Source: Candidatus Omnitrophota bacterium
GTDB lineage: Bacteria; Omnitrophota; Gorgyraeia; Gygaellales; Profunditerraquicolaceae
Assembly: GCA_028716305.1 (NCBI GenBank)
Contig: JAQUQA010000009.1
Coordinates: 1 to 16,299 of the forward strand
Length of the DNA: 16,299 nucleotides
Direction: 5' to 3'
Shown here one piece after another: positions 1-8,437 of the stretch (its first letter is position 1; each line of letters starts with the position of its first letter). Both the position numbers and the translations under genes were made by a program. The notes beneath the pieces were generated by a model, which was not told where the DNA came from, ran no database searches, and saw only the letters and a program-made list of their open reading frames with translations.

Positions 1-1564
1 CCCGCATCCTCTGGAAGATCTTGCCTTCGGTCAGCGAATCGACAGAGGCAGTGGCTTCATCAAGTATTAGTAATTCGGGATTTCTTAATACCGCCCTGGC
101 CAGGGTCAAACGCTGCTTAAGCCCCTGGGAGAGACGAAAGGCATCCTCGCCGATTACGCTCTCGTAACCGCCGGGCTGCTGCCCGATAAATTCATCGATA
201 CAACAGATCCTGGCCGCTTCTTCGACCTCTTTAATCCCCGCATCCTTCTTGCCGTAAGCGATATTTTCTCTGATCGGGACATTAAAGAGAAATGGCTGCT
301 GCGTGGCTATGGATATTTTTTCTCTCAACGATTTGATTTTCAATGATTTCAGGTCCCGCCCATCCAGGACAATGCGCCCCGACCAGGGGTCGTAGAGGCG
401 CAGGATCAGGCTGACTAGGGTCGTCTTCCCGCTGCCGGAAGGCCCCACGATGGCGATCCAGCTGGACGAAGGAATGGTAAAATCGATTTCCCGCAGCACA
501 GGCAGCTGTTTTTCATAACCAAAACTGACCCCCTCAAAAACAATCTCCCCTTTTAAAGCGGGCAATTCAACCGCCTGGGCCATCTCGGTAATTGTCGCGG
601 GAGTATCCATCACCTCGAGGAATTTATCCAGGTAGACGGTGTGTTCGGCCAGGAAACGCAGGGAATAGCCTAAGGACTCGAACAACCCGCCTAATTGAAC
701 CAGATAAATCATCACCGCGCTGTAAGAACCAATGGTCATCCGCCCCCTGATGATCAGCCAGCCGCCATAAAGGCTTAAAATACCAAAAACTGCTTTAGAG
801 GCAAAAGTGGAAAACAGGGAACTGGCCAGGCCCCAGCGAAAACTCTTGACCCTTAAACGTAAATTTTTTATCAGCCCGCTTAAGTAGGCGCGTTTTTTGA
901 AACCCTCAAGCCCCAAGGCCTTGATGATCGAGATGCGCGAAAAGGCCTCGTAGATCTCCCGGGAAAGTTCCGCGCTCTGCTGCCATAATTCTTCGTAGAT
1001 TTTCCGAAGTTTGTTTTGGATATAGATATTGTGTATCAAAAATAGCGGGCTCAAGAATACCAGCATAATGGTCATCTGCCAATTCAACCACAGGCAAACC
1101 CCCAGGATGATCACCAGCTTTGCCGAATCCGCCAATATCTGCGGACACTGCTCAAGCAAAAACTGGGTGATCGCCTCGATGTTTCCCAACCGGTAGATAT
1201 TCTCCCCAACGGTCCGGCTTTGAAAGAAGGCGAGGTCAAGGGAATAGAACTTCTTGATCAGCTTTTCGCTTAAGTTAAGGCTCACCTTTAAAGATATCTT
1301 GTTTTTTACGATATCCGCGAACAACTTAAATAAGGTGCTGATGACAAAAACCACGATGCCCCAGAAAGAAAGCCTGAGGAACTCCTGCATATCCCTGCCG
1401 ATAAAGGCCTGGTCTATGAATAACTTGGAAAGGTACGGCCCAATCAGAAAAAACACCGCGGAAAGAAAAGAGAAGAAAGCGAGCGTGATGATCTGCTTTC
1501 TGTAGGACCTGACCAGCGTTTTCAGCTTGGGGTTTATAAAATAATCCCTTAATTTATCAATCAT
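1..1564 (-). CDS. ABC exporter, fused permease and ATPase (C-terminus cut by window edge)
   Basis: This is an ABC-type half-transporter with an N-terminal membrane domain and a C-terminal ATPase, probably exporting the product of the neighbouring enzymes. The frame is open from ATG 1564 to the left edge, about 521 residues. Hydrophobic segments fill roughly residues 20-300. The ATPase shows Walker A GPSGSGKTT (about 374-382), a Q-loop in ATQQPFLF, signature LSQGL (478-482, against the usual LSGGQ) and Walker B LLILDEAT with D502-E503. The H-loop lies outside the window. There is no N-terminal C39 peptidase domain, so this protein would not cleave a leader peptide itself. The start codon overlaps the stop of the upstream nucleotidyltransferase gene by 8 bases (ATGATTGA) and has no close Shine-Dalgarno, so translational coupling is likely. 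The family is certain; the cargo is inferred only from context and could be a lipid, peptide or other molecule. Confidence 0.93.
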   Translation of the reverse strand, partial: MIDKLRDYFINPKLKTLVRSYRKQIITLAFFSFLSAVFFLIGPYLSKLFIDQAFIGRDMQEFLRLSFWGIVVFVISTLFKLFADIVKNKISLKVSLNLSEKLIKKFYSLDLAFFQSRTVGENIYRLGNIEAITQFLLEQCPQILADSAKLVIILGVCLWLNWQMTIMLVFLSPLFLIHNIYIQNKLRKIYEELWQQSAELSREIYEAFSRISIIKALGLEGFKKRAYLSGLIKNLRLRVKSFRWGLASSLFSTFASKAVFGILSLYGGWLIIRGRMTIGSYSAVMIYLVQLGGLFESLGYSLRFLAEHTVYLDKFLEVMDTPATITEMAQAVELPALKGEIVFEGVSFGYEKQLPVLREIDFTIPSSSWIAIVGPSGSGKTTLVSLILRLYDPWSGRIVLDGRDLKSLKIKSLREKISIATQQPFLFNVPIRENIAYGKKDAGIKEVEEAARICCIDEFIGQQPGGYESVIGEDAFRLSQGLKQRLTLARAVLRNPELLILDEATASVDSLTEGKIFQRMR

Positions 1565-2732
1565 AGTCGGATGGGTTTGCTTCCCTGGTCACAAGCGCTT
1601 TGATCGACCGGAAAAGGATGTAGAGAAATCTTATTCGAAAAAGAACCCTGGTCTTTTTTGCGTACGCGGGCAAGCCGTAGAATTTGGCGAATTGCTCCTG
1701 GGGTATATTGATAATGTAACCAACCGGCTCCCAAATACTATCATACAGGAGAAAATGTGATTTTAGAAAAACTTTTTTTTCTCGCCGGTCAAACATCTCT
1801 CCGGAGACAAAATTCCGGATCGCTCTTTTTTTCCACCCCGGGAGCTTAAAGGCCTTCCAGAGGGAATCGGGAAACTCCATCCCCAGCCCATAGCTTACCG
1901 CGGCAAGGCTGTAATACGCGGCGGCGTGCAGCCGGTATCTTTGGGCCTGGCGCAGGACATACCCCCAATCAAAAACCCCGCCATATCTCTTGAAGAGCAG
2001 CCCCAGGTCCAGAATGTTTTTAAAACAAAGCGGCTTACCGAACCTGCGGTGGTGCAGGGCCAGGGTAAAAAATATGTCCTCGCAAGAAAGCGAAATAAAT
2101 GACTTTCCCTGGGCGGTGATCCGGCGCGTCCTGCCCCACAGCTCTTCCAGGACATTCTCCCCCCGGCGCTTATAATCCAGGCTCCAGTGCACCTCTAAAA
2201 AATTAATCTGTTTTTTTTCGCGCGCATGGAATGCGATATGATACTGGTCCTTCAACCAATACTCCTCTTTGAGGCCGTAAAGTTCTTTTCTGAACCCCAG
2301 GCCGCTGATAATCTCTTCCGCTTTTCTAAAATCATCTTCTTTAACCAGTACATCCACGTCGGCCATTGACCTGGCCGGAAACTCCGCGTAGATATCTTCC
2401 AGAAAGGCAACCCCCTTGATTGGGACGAGCCCCACCCCGGATTTTTCAAAGGCCCCGGAGATCTCTAAAAATTCTTTCAGCACCTGCTGGCAATGCAGCA
2501 ATGAACAATAATAATTATTTTTTAGAAAAGTCTCCAGGTCTTGCGGAATAGCCCCGGAGAAACTGCGCAGGACAGGATAGGCCAGGGTTACTAATTCATG
2601 GTGGATCAAAAGGCGCTTAAAATACTCCCACTCCTTTTCGCTCTGTAAAAGTAGATCCCCGAGGGAATCCGCCTCTTCCTTGAAGACGATCCCCCGGGCC
2701 AACTGCAAAAAAAACTTTTCTTCTTTACGCAT
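1557..2732 (-). CDS. PF14907-type nucleotidyltransferase family protein
   Basis: This 391-residue protein resembles the uncharacterised nucleotidyltransferase family PF14907 (NTP_transf_5). Its N-terminal half has the fold's signature: PIKGVAFLEDIY (about 104-115), then RSMADVDVLV with the acidic pair D125-x-D127, and a plausible third acidic residue E180 in FLEVHW. The rest is helical with many aromatic and basic residues. Members of this family occur in RiPP (including lasso peptide) and exopolysaccharide loci; transfer of a nucleotidyl group is presumed and the acceptor is unknown. ATG 2732 is preferred over an in-frame TTG one codon earlier, because AGGGGGG lies four bases upstream of the ATG. 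The gene starts 18 bases after the methyltransferase stop codon and overlaps the exporter start by 8 bases, so it belongs to the same transcript. Family assignment is good; function is inferred. Confidence 0.8.
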   Translation of the reverse strand: MRKEEKFFLQLARGIVFKEEADSLGDLLLQSEKEWEYFKRLLIHHELVTLAYPVLRSFSGAIPQDLETFLKNNYYCSLLHCQQVLKEFLEISGAFEKSGVGLVPIKGVAFLEDIYAEFPARSMADVDVLVKEDDFRKAEEIISGLGFRKELYGLKEEYWLKDQYHIAFHAREKKQINFLEVHWSLDYKRRGENVLEELWGRTRRITAQGKSFISLSCEDIFFTLALHHRRFGKPLCFKNILDLGLLFKRYGGVFDWGYVLRQAQRYRLHAAAYYSLAAVSYGLGMEFPDSLWKAFKLPGWKKRAIRNFVSGEMFDRREKKVFLKSHFLLYDSIWEPVGYIINIPQEQFAKFYGLPAYAKKTRVLFRIRFLYILFRSIKALVTREANPSDYD

Positions 2733-2750
2733 CAAACCCCCCTGATAACT

Positions 2751-3590
2751 TCAGACCGCCCTCAACTCGATAATAACATCAAGCCCTAAATAAACAATCA
2801 TTTTGCCGCGTAAATAACAGCCGCTTAAGTATCTGTTTAAATGAGGAAAAACCGGGCTCACCGGGCAAGAGTATATTTTTTCTATCCGGAAACCCGAACC
2901 TTCCGCCAAACGGCGTAGCTCCGGGAAATTCTTGAAATCGTAATGTCCGCCCGCCTCCCGGGGTAAAGTGTTTTGTGGTTTTGCCCCGTATTTGATCCTG
3001 TTTTTATATTCGATCATATTCAATAACCAATGGTTCAGCATCTCAAGAGTGAATCTACCGCCTTTTTTTAATACCCGCCTGGCTTCGGGCAGTCCAATGG
3101 CGGGATCGATATAACGGAAGGCGTAAAACCCGGAGATAACCGTATCGAAAGAGGCGTCGGCAAAAGGCAATTTTTCTCCTTTTGCCCGGACCAGTTTTTT
3201 TTGACCCCTTTTTTGCTTTGCAAAAGCAAGATATTCCGGCATGGGATCAAGACCAAAAAAATTGGCCTTTTTGCCTTCGATCTGCGCGGCCAGCCGGCAA
3301 GTACCGCAGCCAATCTCCAGCACGTCCCCAAATGCGGAATCGATCAATGGGCGGTCAATACGCCGCAGCCGCCAATAAGGTATAGACTCAAGGTCCTTTT
3401 CATAGCTCAACGGGTCCGCGCTCTTCCAGGATAAAGTTCTTTCCTCCTGAGAGGCGAGAAAATCCGGGATCCCTGAACATAAAGGATATTTTCTGCCGCA
3501 GCAAAGGCAGATCAAACACTCTTCTTCCAAACGGATCTTCCTGCGGCAATCCGGACAAACAATCTTCTCTTCCAATAGGCCTTCAAGCAT
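2751..3590 (-). CDS. Class I SAM-dependent methyltransferase with N-terminal zinc ribbon
   Basis: This 279-residue protein combines a Trm112-like zinc ribbon with a Methyltransf_11-type domain. The ribbon uses CPDC (C12, C15) and CLCC (C28, C31) and ends in the characteristic CSGIPDFL (about 38-45). The SAM-binding motif I is VLEIGCGTC (about 90-98), the acidic end of strand 2 is FFGLDPMPE, motif II/III is LPFADASFDTVISGF, and VLKKGGRF is the usual loop before strand 5. This architecture is common in biosynthetic and cell-surface loci, where the substrate may be a small molecule, lipid carrier or peptide; nothing here identifies it. The gene begins three bases after the stop of the 767-residue radical SAM gene and is followed closely by the nucleotidyltransferase gene. 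The methyltransferase class is very secure; the acceptor is unknown. Confidence 0.9.
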   Translation of the reverse strand: MLEGLLEEKIVCPDCRRKIRLEEECLICLCCGRKYPLCSGIPDFLASQEERTLSWKSADPLSYEKDLESIPYWRLRRIDRPLIDSAFGDVLEIGCGTCRLAAQIEGKKANFFGLDPMPEYLAFAKQKRGQKKLVRAKGEKLPFADASFDTVISGFYAFRYIDPAIGLPEARRVLKKGGRFTLEMLNHWLLNMIEYKNRIKYGAKPQNTLPREAGGHYDFKNFPELRRLAEGSGFRIEKIYSCPVSPVFPHLNRYLSGCYLRGKMIVYLGLDVIIELRAV

Positions 3591-3593
3591 ATA

Positions 3594-5897
3594 TTAGAGC
3601 ACTCCGGATTTCTCCGGCCTTGCCGGATTTTTTAACAACCGGTAGGCAGACTCCAGCTCTCTCTGAGATTCTCCGGCCATCCCCAGGCGCTTGTAGCAAT
3701 TAGAAAGCGATAAATGGATCCGCGAGTCAGCGGGATTGATCTTACTGGCCAACAGGAGTTCCCGTACCGCCTGCCGGAACCTCCCCATCTTCTCAAGGCA
3801 TAAACCAAGCATAAAATGTTCACTGCCTTCTTTGTATCCGTTGCGCTTAGCCTTAATTATATACGCGGCGGCTTTCTTATATTGCGAGGCGGCCAAGGCG
3901 CTTTTGGCCCAGTTCATCTGGAGCACCCCTTTTCTCATTTTACGGTAAAGCCGCAGGAATTCTTTTTTTCGCGGAAAAAAGAAACAAAGAGAATCACTCC
4001 CGGGATTTTCCTTGCTCCCTAATTTTATGAATAAATCGTAAACCCCGGAAGGTGAATAGAGATAGGCGGCGTCACAAACCTCCCTGCCGGTGCATAATTC
4101 TATTTTTCCGCGGCGGTTCACCTTAAACATTTCACGGCAATCAAGGCAATCCTTTGGGATGATAAATAACTTTCTCTTATCTGCGGGAACCTCCCGGAGT
4201 AACTCCTTTGGGACAGGACGGGTAAAAATTATTTTTTTACCCAGCCCGGATAACTCCTTGAGAAATGCAGAGATCTCTTTGGCCCGCTGCGGGCCGAGCC
4301 CGCCCTTTTTAAGCCTTAAAGAAACCACGAGTTGCCCTGGATTGATCTTGATCATCGCGGAACGAGACCCGGAAAGCCCAAAACGATCATCGACCTTTAG
4401 AAAAAGCGAGGAGTTTCTTCCTGCCCGCTTAAGATCATCAAGCGGTATTTTTCTATCGGCTTCCACCAGTAACTTTCTTTTCCCGCGGTAATCTATGTAG
4501 TGATGAAGTATCTTATTCCGGTAATTATCCCGGCCAATCCGCTTCTTCCCCTCAAGATACAGGCCAATGAACTCTTTGAGGCCTATCCCGGGCTCAAAGA
4601 TATAAGCATCCGGCAGGTACCTCCGGTACCTAAAGATAAATTTCCGATAGAGAAACATCTGCTCGAAAAGGTGAATGCTGGTTTCCCGCAAATGCTTCAA
4701 TTTATCAAAACGGATGATCCTCTTTTGGTATATCCGGGTCATCGGTAATCCCGGAAAAGGGGTAAAAAGCTGAAAGTGCACTTCGCTGCCCATGTTCCTT
4801 AATTCCACCGCCAGGTTTAAAGTATCCGCCACTTCCTCCCTGGTCTCAGCGGGGTGCCCGAGGATAAAGGAACAGGTCGGGATAATACCGCTGTTAATTT
4901 CCCGTTTTATCAAACCGCGTATTTGTTTATTATCGATCTCCAAAGAGACCTTCTTGTCAATAATCTTCCTGATTCTCGGGCTGGCAGACTCGATGCCGTG
5001 GTATATTTTTACGCAACCGGCCTGGCGCATCCTTGCCAACCAATCCTGACTAATCGTATCCACCCTGGAAAAACAGGACCATCCAATCCTGGCTTTGCGG
5101 ATCCCGGAAAGCAGCTCGAGAAACCATTTTTTCTGAAAAGTAAGGCAGTCGTCGGAAAACGAAATACTGTCGCAGCGGAATTCTTTTTTTGCATAGGCGA
5201 TCTCCTCGATCACTCTCTTTACGGGCTTGCGCCGCTGGAAGCGCCACATCTGATGGACAGAACAAAAACTGCATCCAAAGTGGCACCCGCGGCTGGCTGA
5301 CAGCGACACATTGACTTCTTTTTCGTAGTCGGCCTTTTGCCCTCTCATCATTTTCAGATAGGGCAGCAAAAGGTCGAAGGCGGGAAAGGGTAAAATAGAA
5401 AGGTCTTTGATCAACTCCCGGTCGGGATTATGCCTGATTTTACCATCACGCATAAAAGATATCCCGGCAATGGTCTCTTTCGCACGGTTATTCTCTATCG
5501 CCGAAAGCAGCTCCCGAAAGGTCTCTTCCCCCTCCCCTCGGACGAGATAGTCCGCACCGCTCAACCGGATGGTTTCTTCCGGGGCAAAAGTCGGATGTAT
5601 CCCGCCGATCACGATGGGCACGGCCGAGGCTTTTTTGAACTGGCGGCAGAACTCCGCGCAGAAAGGCAGATGGATCGTATTACAGGTTATTCCGATAACA
5701 TCCGGCCGCCTGAGCGTGATGATCCGTACGGCTTTCCCGATAATATCCTCTTCCAGCTCGCCTTTGAGCTCGCAATTCAGATCTACGATCTCTATATCCT
5801 GCCATCCGGAATTACGGATGTATCCGGCCAACTCAGCCAAATTCAGCGGCACGACATTAGACCAGGTCCAAAGCGGATTGACCAAAATTACCTTCAT
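3594..5897 (-). CDS. B12-binding-type radical SAM protein with cysteine-rich segment and C-terminal TPRs
   Basis: This 767-residue enzyme begins with a Rossmann-like cobalamin-binding-type domain (about 1-135; PDVIGIT, IVIGGIHPTFAPEE, YLVRGEGEETF). The radical SAM core follows, with the canonical CX3CX2C motif CHFGCSFC (C205, C209, C212), FSDDCLTF and HGIESAS. No DxHxxG motif is visible, so B12 binding is not assured. From about 455 to 660 there is an unfamiliar segment with C584, C587, C602 and C608 (CLDC, then LC, then VC), which could hold an auxiliary iron-sulfur cluster or zinc. Residues about 665-755 form TPRs, for example MLGLCLEKMGRFRQAVREL and KINPADSRIHLSLSNCYKRLG. ATG 5897 has AAGGG a few bases upstream and lies 11 bases after the preceding radical SAM gene. 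The likely chemistry is a radical methylation, C-C bond formation or rearrangement on an unknown substrate. Confidence 0.88.
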   Translation of the reverse strand: MKVILVNPLWTWSNVVPLNLAELAGYIRNSGWQDIEIVDLNCELKGELEEDIIGKAVRIITLRRPDVIGITCNTIHLPFCAEFCRQFKKASAVPIVIGGIHPTFAPEETIRLSGADYLVRGEGEETFRELLSAIENNRAKETIAGISFMRDGKIRHNPDRELIKDLSILPFPAFDLLLPYLKMMRGQKADYEKEVNVSLSASRGCHFGCSFCSVHQMWRFQRRKPVKRVIEEIAYAKKEFRCDSISFSDDCLTFQKKWFLELLSGIRKARIGWSCFSRVDTISQDWLARMRQAGCVKIYHGIESASPRIRKIIDKKVSLEIDNKQIRGLIKREINSGIIPTCSFILGHPAETREEVADTLNLAVELRNMGSEVHFQLFTPFPGLPMTRIYQKRIIRFDKLKHLRETSIHLFEQMFLYRKFIFRYRRYLPDAYIFEPGIGLKEFIGLYLEGKKRIGRDNYRNKILHHYIDYRGKRKLLVEADRKIPLDDLKRAGRNSSLFLKVDDRFGLSGSRSAMIKINPGQLVVSLRLKKGGLGPQRAKEISAFLKELSGLGKKIIFTRPVPKELLREVPADKRKLFIIPKDCLDCREMFKVNRRGKIELCTGREVCDAAYLYSPSGVYDLFIKLGSKENPGSDSLCFFFPRKKEFLRLYRKMRKGVLQMNWAKSALAASQYKKAAAYIIKAKRNGYKEGSEHFMLGLCLEKMGRFRQAVRELLLASKINPADSRIHLSLSNCYKRLGMAGESQRELESAYRLLKNPARPEKSGVL

Positions 5898-5908
5898 CTC
5901 ATTTACCC

Positions 5909-8176
5909 TTAAGCCTGAGTGCTTATCTTCATCTTTTGCATCCCTTTGCTAATTTCCCGTTTATAGCTTTTGACCCTGCCCAGACTTTTATAACTTTGGG
6001 CCAGCAAAAAGTTTATTTCCGGATTATTTGGATAGACGGCCTCGGCGCGCCGCAGCCTGATGATTGCCCGCGGGTAATCCGCGATCTCGGCATAACTCCT
6101 GCCTAAAACAAAAGACAGCTTGTCTTGATAACCTCGGGCATCCATCCTGCCTGCGGCAGCAATAACCTCTCTGAACCTGCCCAGATGAAAATAGTTTCTG
6201 GCCAAGGCCAGAACAAACAGGCCGCGCAAAGAAATATCCTTTACCAGCGCTACTCCCCTTTGATACCCCTGAACCGCATGAAGATAATCACCCTGCTTTT
6301 CATAACAATCACCTAGATGATAATCAATCAACGCCTTTGTGAATCGCTCTTTTGATAATTTTCTGGCGCGGGAAAAATTAGCGATGGCGGAATCATACTG
6401 ATTCAGGTTTTTCAGATATACCCCTTTTCCGAAATACCGGCTTGCCCGCGCAGAAGGATATTTTCCGCCGGAAGAGTAATCCGGGGCCTTGAACCATTTT
6501 TTCAAAATACTCTTGTGCAGTTTATCAAAATACGGCCTGGAAAAAATCAGGCCGGTTTTATGGGCGCTCAGAATAACCATATGTTCCCAAAAAGCCCCCA
6601 GCTCAAACCTGGTTTTTCCGGTTACCGACCGTACAAAAATTTCTTTTGCCTCCTGAGAAGTCACTCCCGCCTGCGGGGAAAAACAAAGGCGCATATCAAA
6701 AACTACTCCGGAACCGGTATTGAACAATGCCTGTTCGCTAATCCCTGAAATCTTGTATTTCTTTGGATAGCGGTAGACTTGCGAATCTTTCATCAGATCA
6801 AACTTGATGCCGTCTCCGGGTATCGTGAGGAAATCTTTGTGTTTCGCGCAGAGAGCGGCTTCCGCTTCTACCTCCTTGGCGGTCTGGGTGGGAAAACCAA
6901 GCATAAAAGAAGAAAAGGGATATATCCCCAGTCCCCGGCACCACTTAATCACCCGCAGGACATGCCTGACCTGGGTGCCTTTCTCCATCAAGTCGAGTAT
7001 CCTCTGGGTAAGCGACTCCACTCCCAGATAAACCCAGCGGCATCCGGAGGCATGGGCTATTTTAAGCGCCCGGCGGCTTACCTCTTTAGCCGGCCGGAAA
7101 CCCGAGAGCCCGTAATAAACATGCAGTTTGGCCGAGATAATTTTTTCGCTCAGCCTCTGCAGGCTGGCCGCCGAGATTTGTTCATCACAAAAAAGAAAAT
7201 ACTTTACCCCGTGCACCTTCTGCTGTAACTGCATTTCCTTGACCACGTTTTCCTCCGAGCGGATCCGGTAACCCGCGGAGTAATTCTGAAAGTGGTCGCA
7301 AAAGGCGCATTTGTTCCAATAACATCCCCGGGATGCCAGTATCGGCAACACCGGCTGGGGAGTAAAATATTTTTTCAGATCAAAATCCGAAAAATCAGGA
7401 AAAGCAATTTCATCCAGGTCCTTAATAAATTTTTCCCGGTTAACCAGAATTCTTTTATTCCTGCGATACACCAGATTCGGGACGGCAGCGAACCGTTGAG
7501 CGAAAAAATTCCTTATCAACTCAACCAACGGCATCTCTCCTTCCTTATAAATAAGATAATCCAAAAAGGGAAAGGCGCGCATAATTTGCCTGCTGTCAAA
7601 TGATGAAGCAAAATAACCTCCCAGGATAATCGGGGTGCGTGACCTTTTTTTAAGCATTTTTGCCAGGCAAAGGGCATATCTGATCTGGTCGATATTCGCC
7701 GAGAGCCCGATCAGATCGGGTTTTTCCGCAAGGATCCTCTCAACGTCCGGTCCAATAATCCTTTCGGCATTGCGCCGGTTTGACGGATCATCATTTTCCA
7801 GAAAGGCATGCAAAAAATAATTGTAGCAATTACGCAGCCGCTCGAAAAACTGCCAATAAAAATAGTAGTTCTCGATATAAGCGTGTTTATCCGTAAAAGA
7901 CGCTTCCCCTTTTTTAAAGAACCTCTTACACTTTTCGATTTCCCTGCGGGAAGCAAACATCTCTACAGGGATACAGGTATTATAGAACTGATTGGAACAG
8001 CTGCTGCAGGAAGGCAGATAAATCCTCGCCGGGTCGTTAAAAAAATCGATATTCAGATCTATATTCTTTACGGCCAGGCCGGGTAATTCTTTCTTCAATT
8101 GGCCTTTTAAATAGGCAATACCCAGGGGGACGCCGCTGGGCCAACAAAAAGGAGGATAAATCAGGGTAAGCTTCAT
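5909..8176 (-). CDS. B12-binding-type radical SAM protein with CX4CX2C motif and C-terminal TPRs
   Basis: This is a 755-residue enzyme. The N-terminal part (about 1-225) resembles a cobalamin-binding-type domain (LIYPPF, DLIGLSANI, IILGGYFAS, YLIYKEGEMPLVEL) but shows no DxHxxG and carries an inserted cysteine-rich stretch (C57, C60, C68). The radical SAM core opens with SRGCYWNKCAFCDH, giving C285, C290 and C293 in CX4CX2C spacing instead of CX3CX2C; YLGVESLTQRILDLMEKGT and SSFMLGFPT are typical of the family. TPRs fill about residues 577-740. The core is clearly paralogous to the 664-residue protein encoded upstream, sharing PDFSxFDLxxYxxPQ and KCAFCD. ATG 8176 has no evident Shine-Dalgarno. 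The gene follows the only sizeable gap of the cluster (261 bases) and precedes the next radical SAM gene by 11 bases. The substrate is unknown. Confidence 0.88.
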   Translation of the reverse strand: MKLTLIYPPFCWPSGVPLGIAYLKGQLKKELPGLAVKNIDLNIDFFNDPARIYLPSCSSCSNQFYNTCIPVEMFASRREIEKCKRFFKKGEASFTDKHAYIENYYFYWQFFERLRNCYNYFLHAFLENDDPSNRRNAERIIGPDVERILAEKPDLIGLSANIDQIRYALCLAKMLKKRSRTPIILGGYFASSFDSRQIMRAFPFLDYLIYKEGEMPLVELIRNFFAQRFAAVPNLVYRRNKRILVNREKFIKDLDEIAFPDFSDFDLKKYFTPQPVLPILASRGCYWNKCAFCDHFQNYSAGYRIRSEENVVKEMQLQQKVHGVKYFLFCDEQISAASLQRLSEKIISAKLHVYYGLSGFRPAKEVSRRALKIAHASGCRWVYLGVESLTQRILDLMEKGTQVRHVLRVIKWCRGLGIYPFSSFMLGFPTQTAKEVEAEAALCAKHKDFLTIPGDGIKFDLMKDSQVYRYPKKYKISGISEQALFNTGSGVVFDMRLCFSPQAGVTSQEAKEIFVRSVTGKTRFELGAFWEHMVILSAHKTGLIFSRPYFDKLHKSILKKWFKAPDYSSGGKYPSARASRYFGKGVYLKNLNQYDSAIANFSRARKLSKERFTKALIDYHLGDCYEKQGDYLHAVQGYQRGVALVKDISLRGLFVLALARNYFHLGRFREVIAAAGRMDARGYQDKLSFVLGRSYAEIADYPRAIIRLRRAEAVYPNNPEINFLLAQSYKSLGRVKSYKREISKGMQKMKISTQA

Positions 8177-8255
8177 TTAGGATAGCTGTTTCTGCGTTTG
8201 TATACTTTCGCGGAGAAAAGCCGCTCCATTTATGGCACGGATGGGTTTTGTCCGC

Positions 8256-8351
8256 TTAAGTGTTTTTGCCCCTTAAAGAAACCCGGGCTTTGAGCCTGGG
8301 TGAACTCCATTTTATAGTAAAAGCCATAATTCGGCAACCGTTATTCCGCAT
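8256..8351 (-). CDS. Possible 31-residue basic small ORF (uncertain)
   Basis: A short frame starts at ATG 8351 with GGGG six bases upstream and ends at TAA 8256. It encodes 31 residues beginning MRNNGCRIMAFTIKW, with several Arg and Lys residues, one Cys and one Trp. It overlaps the terminator-like hairpin at 8275-8301. It might be a leader peptide or a tiny precursor peptide, but it is short enough to arise by chance and has no recognised leader or core pattern. Two other short frames share the gap: 24 codons starting at ATG 8385 (MKLLFKLPLGF) and 26 codons starting at ATG 8310 (MEFTQAQSPGFF). Neither has a good ribosome-binding site. Confidence 0.15.
   Translation of the reverse strand: MRNNGCRIMAFTIKWSSPRLKARVSLRGKNT
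8275..8301 (-). terminator. Hairpin with T-rich run, possible intrinsic terminator or attenuator
   Basis: On the minus strand, ACCCAGGCT and AGCCCGGGT can pair as a nine-base stem with one A-C mismatch around the three-base loop CAA. The stem is directly followed by TTCTTT. The GC-rich stem and T-rich tail fit a weak rho-independent terminator. It would act after the UPF0489 gene and before the 755-residue radical SAM gene, splitting the cluster or attenuating its downstream half. The T-run is interrupted by a C, so efficiency is uncertain. Confidence 0.4.
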
Positions 8352-8381
8352 CTAAACCCCAGAGGCAACTTGAACAGTAAT

Positions 8382-8411
8382 TTCATAACTTATTAGAAAT
8401 AAGGATGTTAA
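8382..8411 (-). promoter_or_regulatory. Weak sigma70-like promoter candidate
   Basis: TTAACA (8411-8406, five of six matches to TTGACA) lies 18 bases upstream of TATGAA (8387-8382, four of six matches to TATAAT). If active, it would drive the downstream part of the cluster from the gap, giving a leader of about 200 bases that contains the hairpin at 8275-8301. The match is modest and may be chance in an AT-rich stretch. Confidence 0.22.
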
Positions 8412-8437
8412 GTCCCTGGACTAAATATGAATGTTTT

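Larger units (their letters stand above)
8177..8437. other. 261-base gap inside the biosynthetic gene set
   Basis: This is the longest non-coding stretch of the cluster, between the UPF0489 gene and the 755-residue radical SAM gene. On the minus strand it holds a weak promoter-like pair, several ORFs of under 35 codons, a GC-rich hairpin followed by a T-rich run, and a smaller GCGG/CCGC hairpin near 8211-8225. I do not recognise a known riboswitch: the conserved cobalamin-box and c-di-GMP-I elements are absent. It could be a regulatory leader or attenuator, a degraded gene, or the site of a very small precursor peptide gene. Nothing decides between these. Confidence 0.6.

Noticed and set aside
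906..1148. 80-codon minus-strand frame
   Set aside because: It is in another frame inside the ABC exporter, whose reading frame is continuous from 1564 to the left edge.
5430..5912. 160-codon frame on the plus strand
   Set aside because: It lies wholly opposite the N-terminal part of the 767-residue radical SAM gene, whose motifs are unmistakable, and its own translation matches no family I know.
8177..8437. Cobalamin or c-di-GMP riboswitch in the gap before a B12-type radical SAM gene
   Set aside because: The conserved elements of these riboswitches are not present; only simple hairpins are seen.
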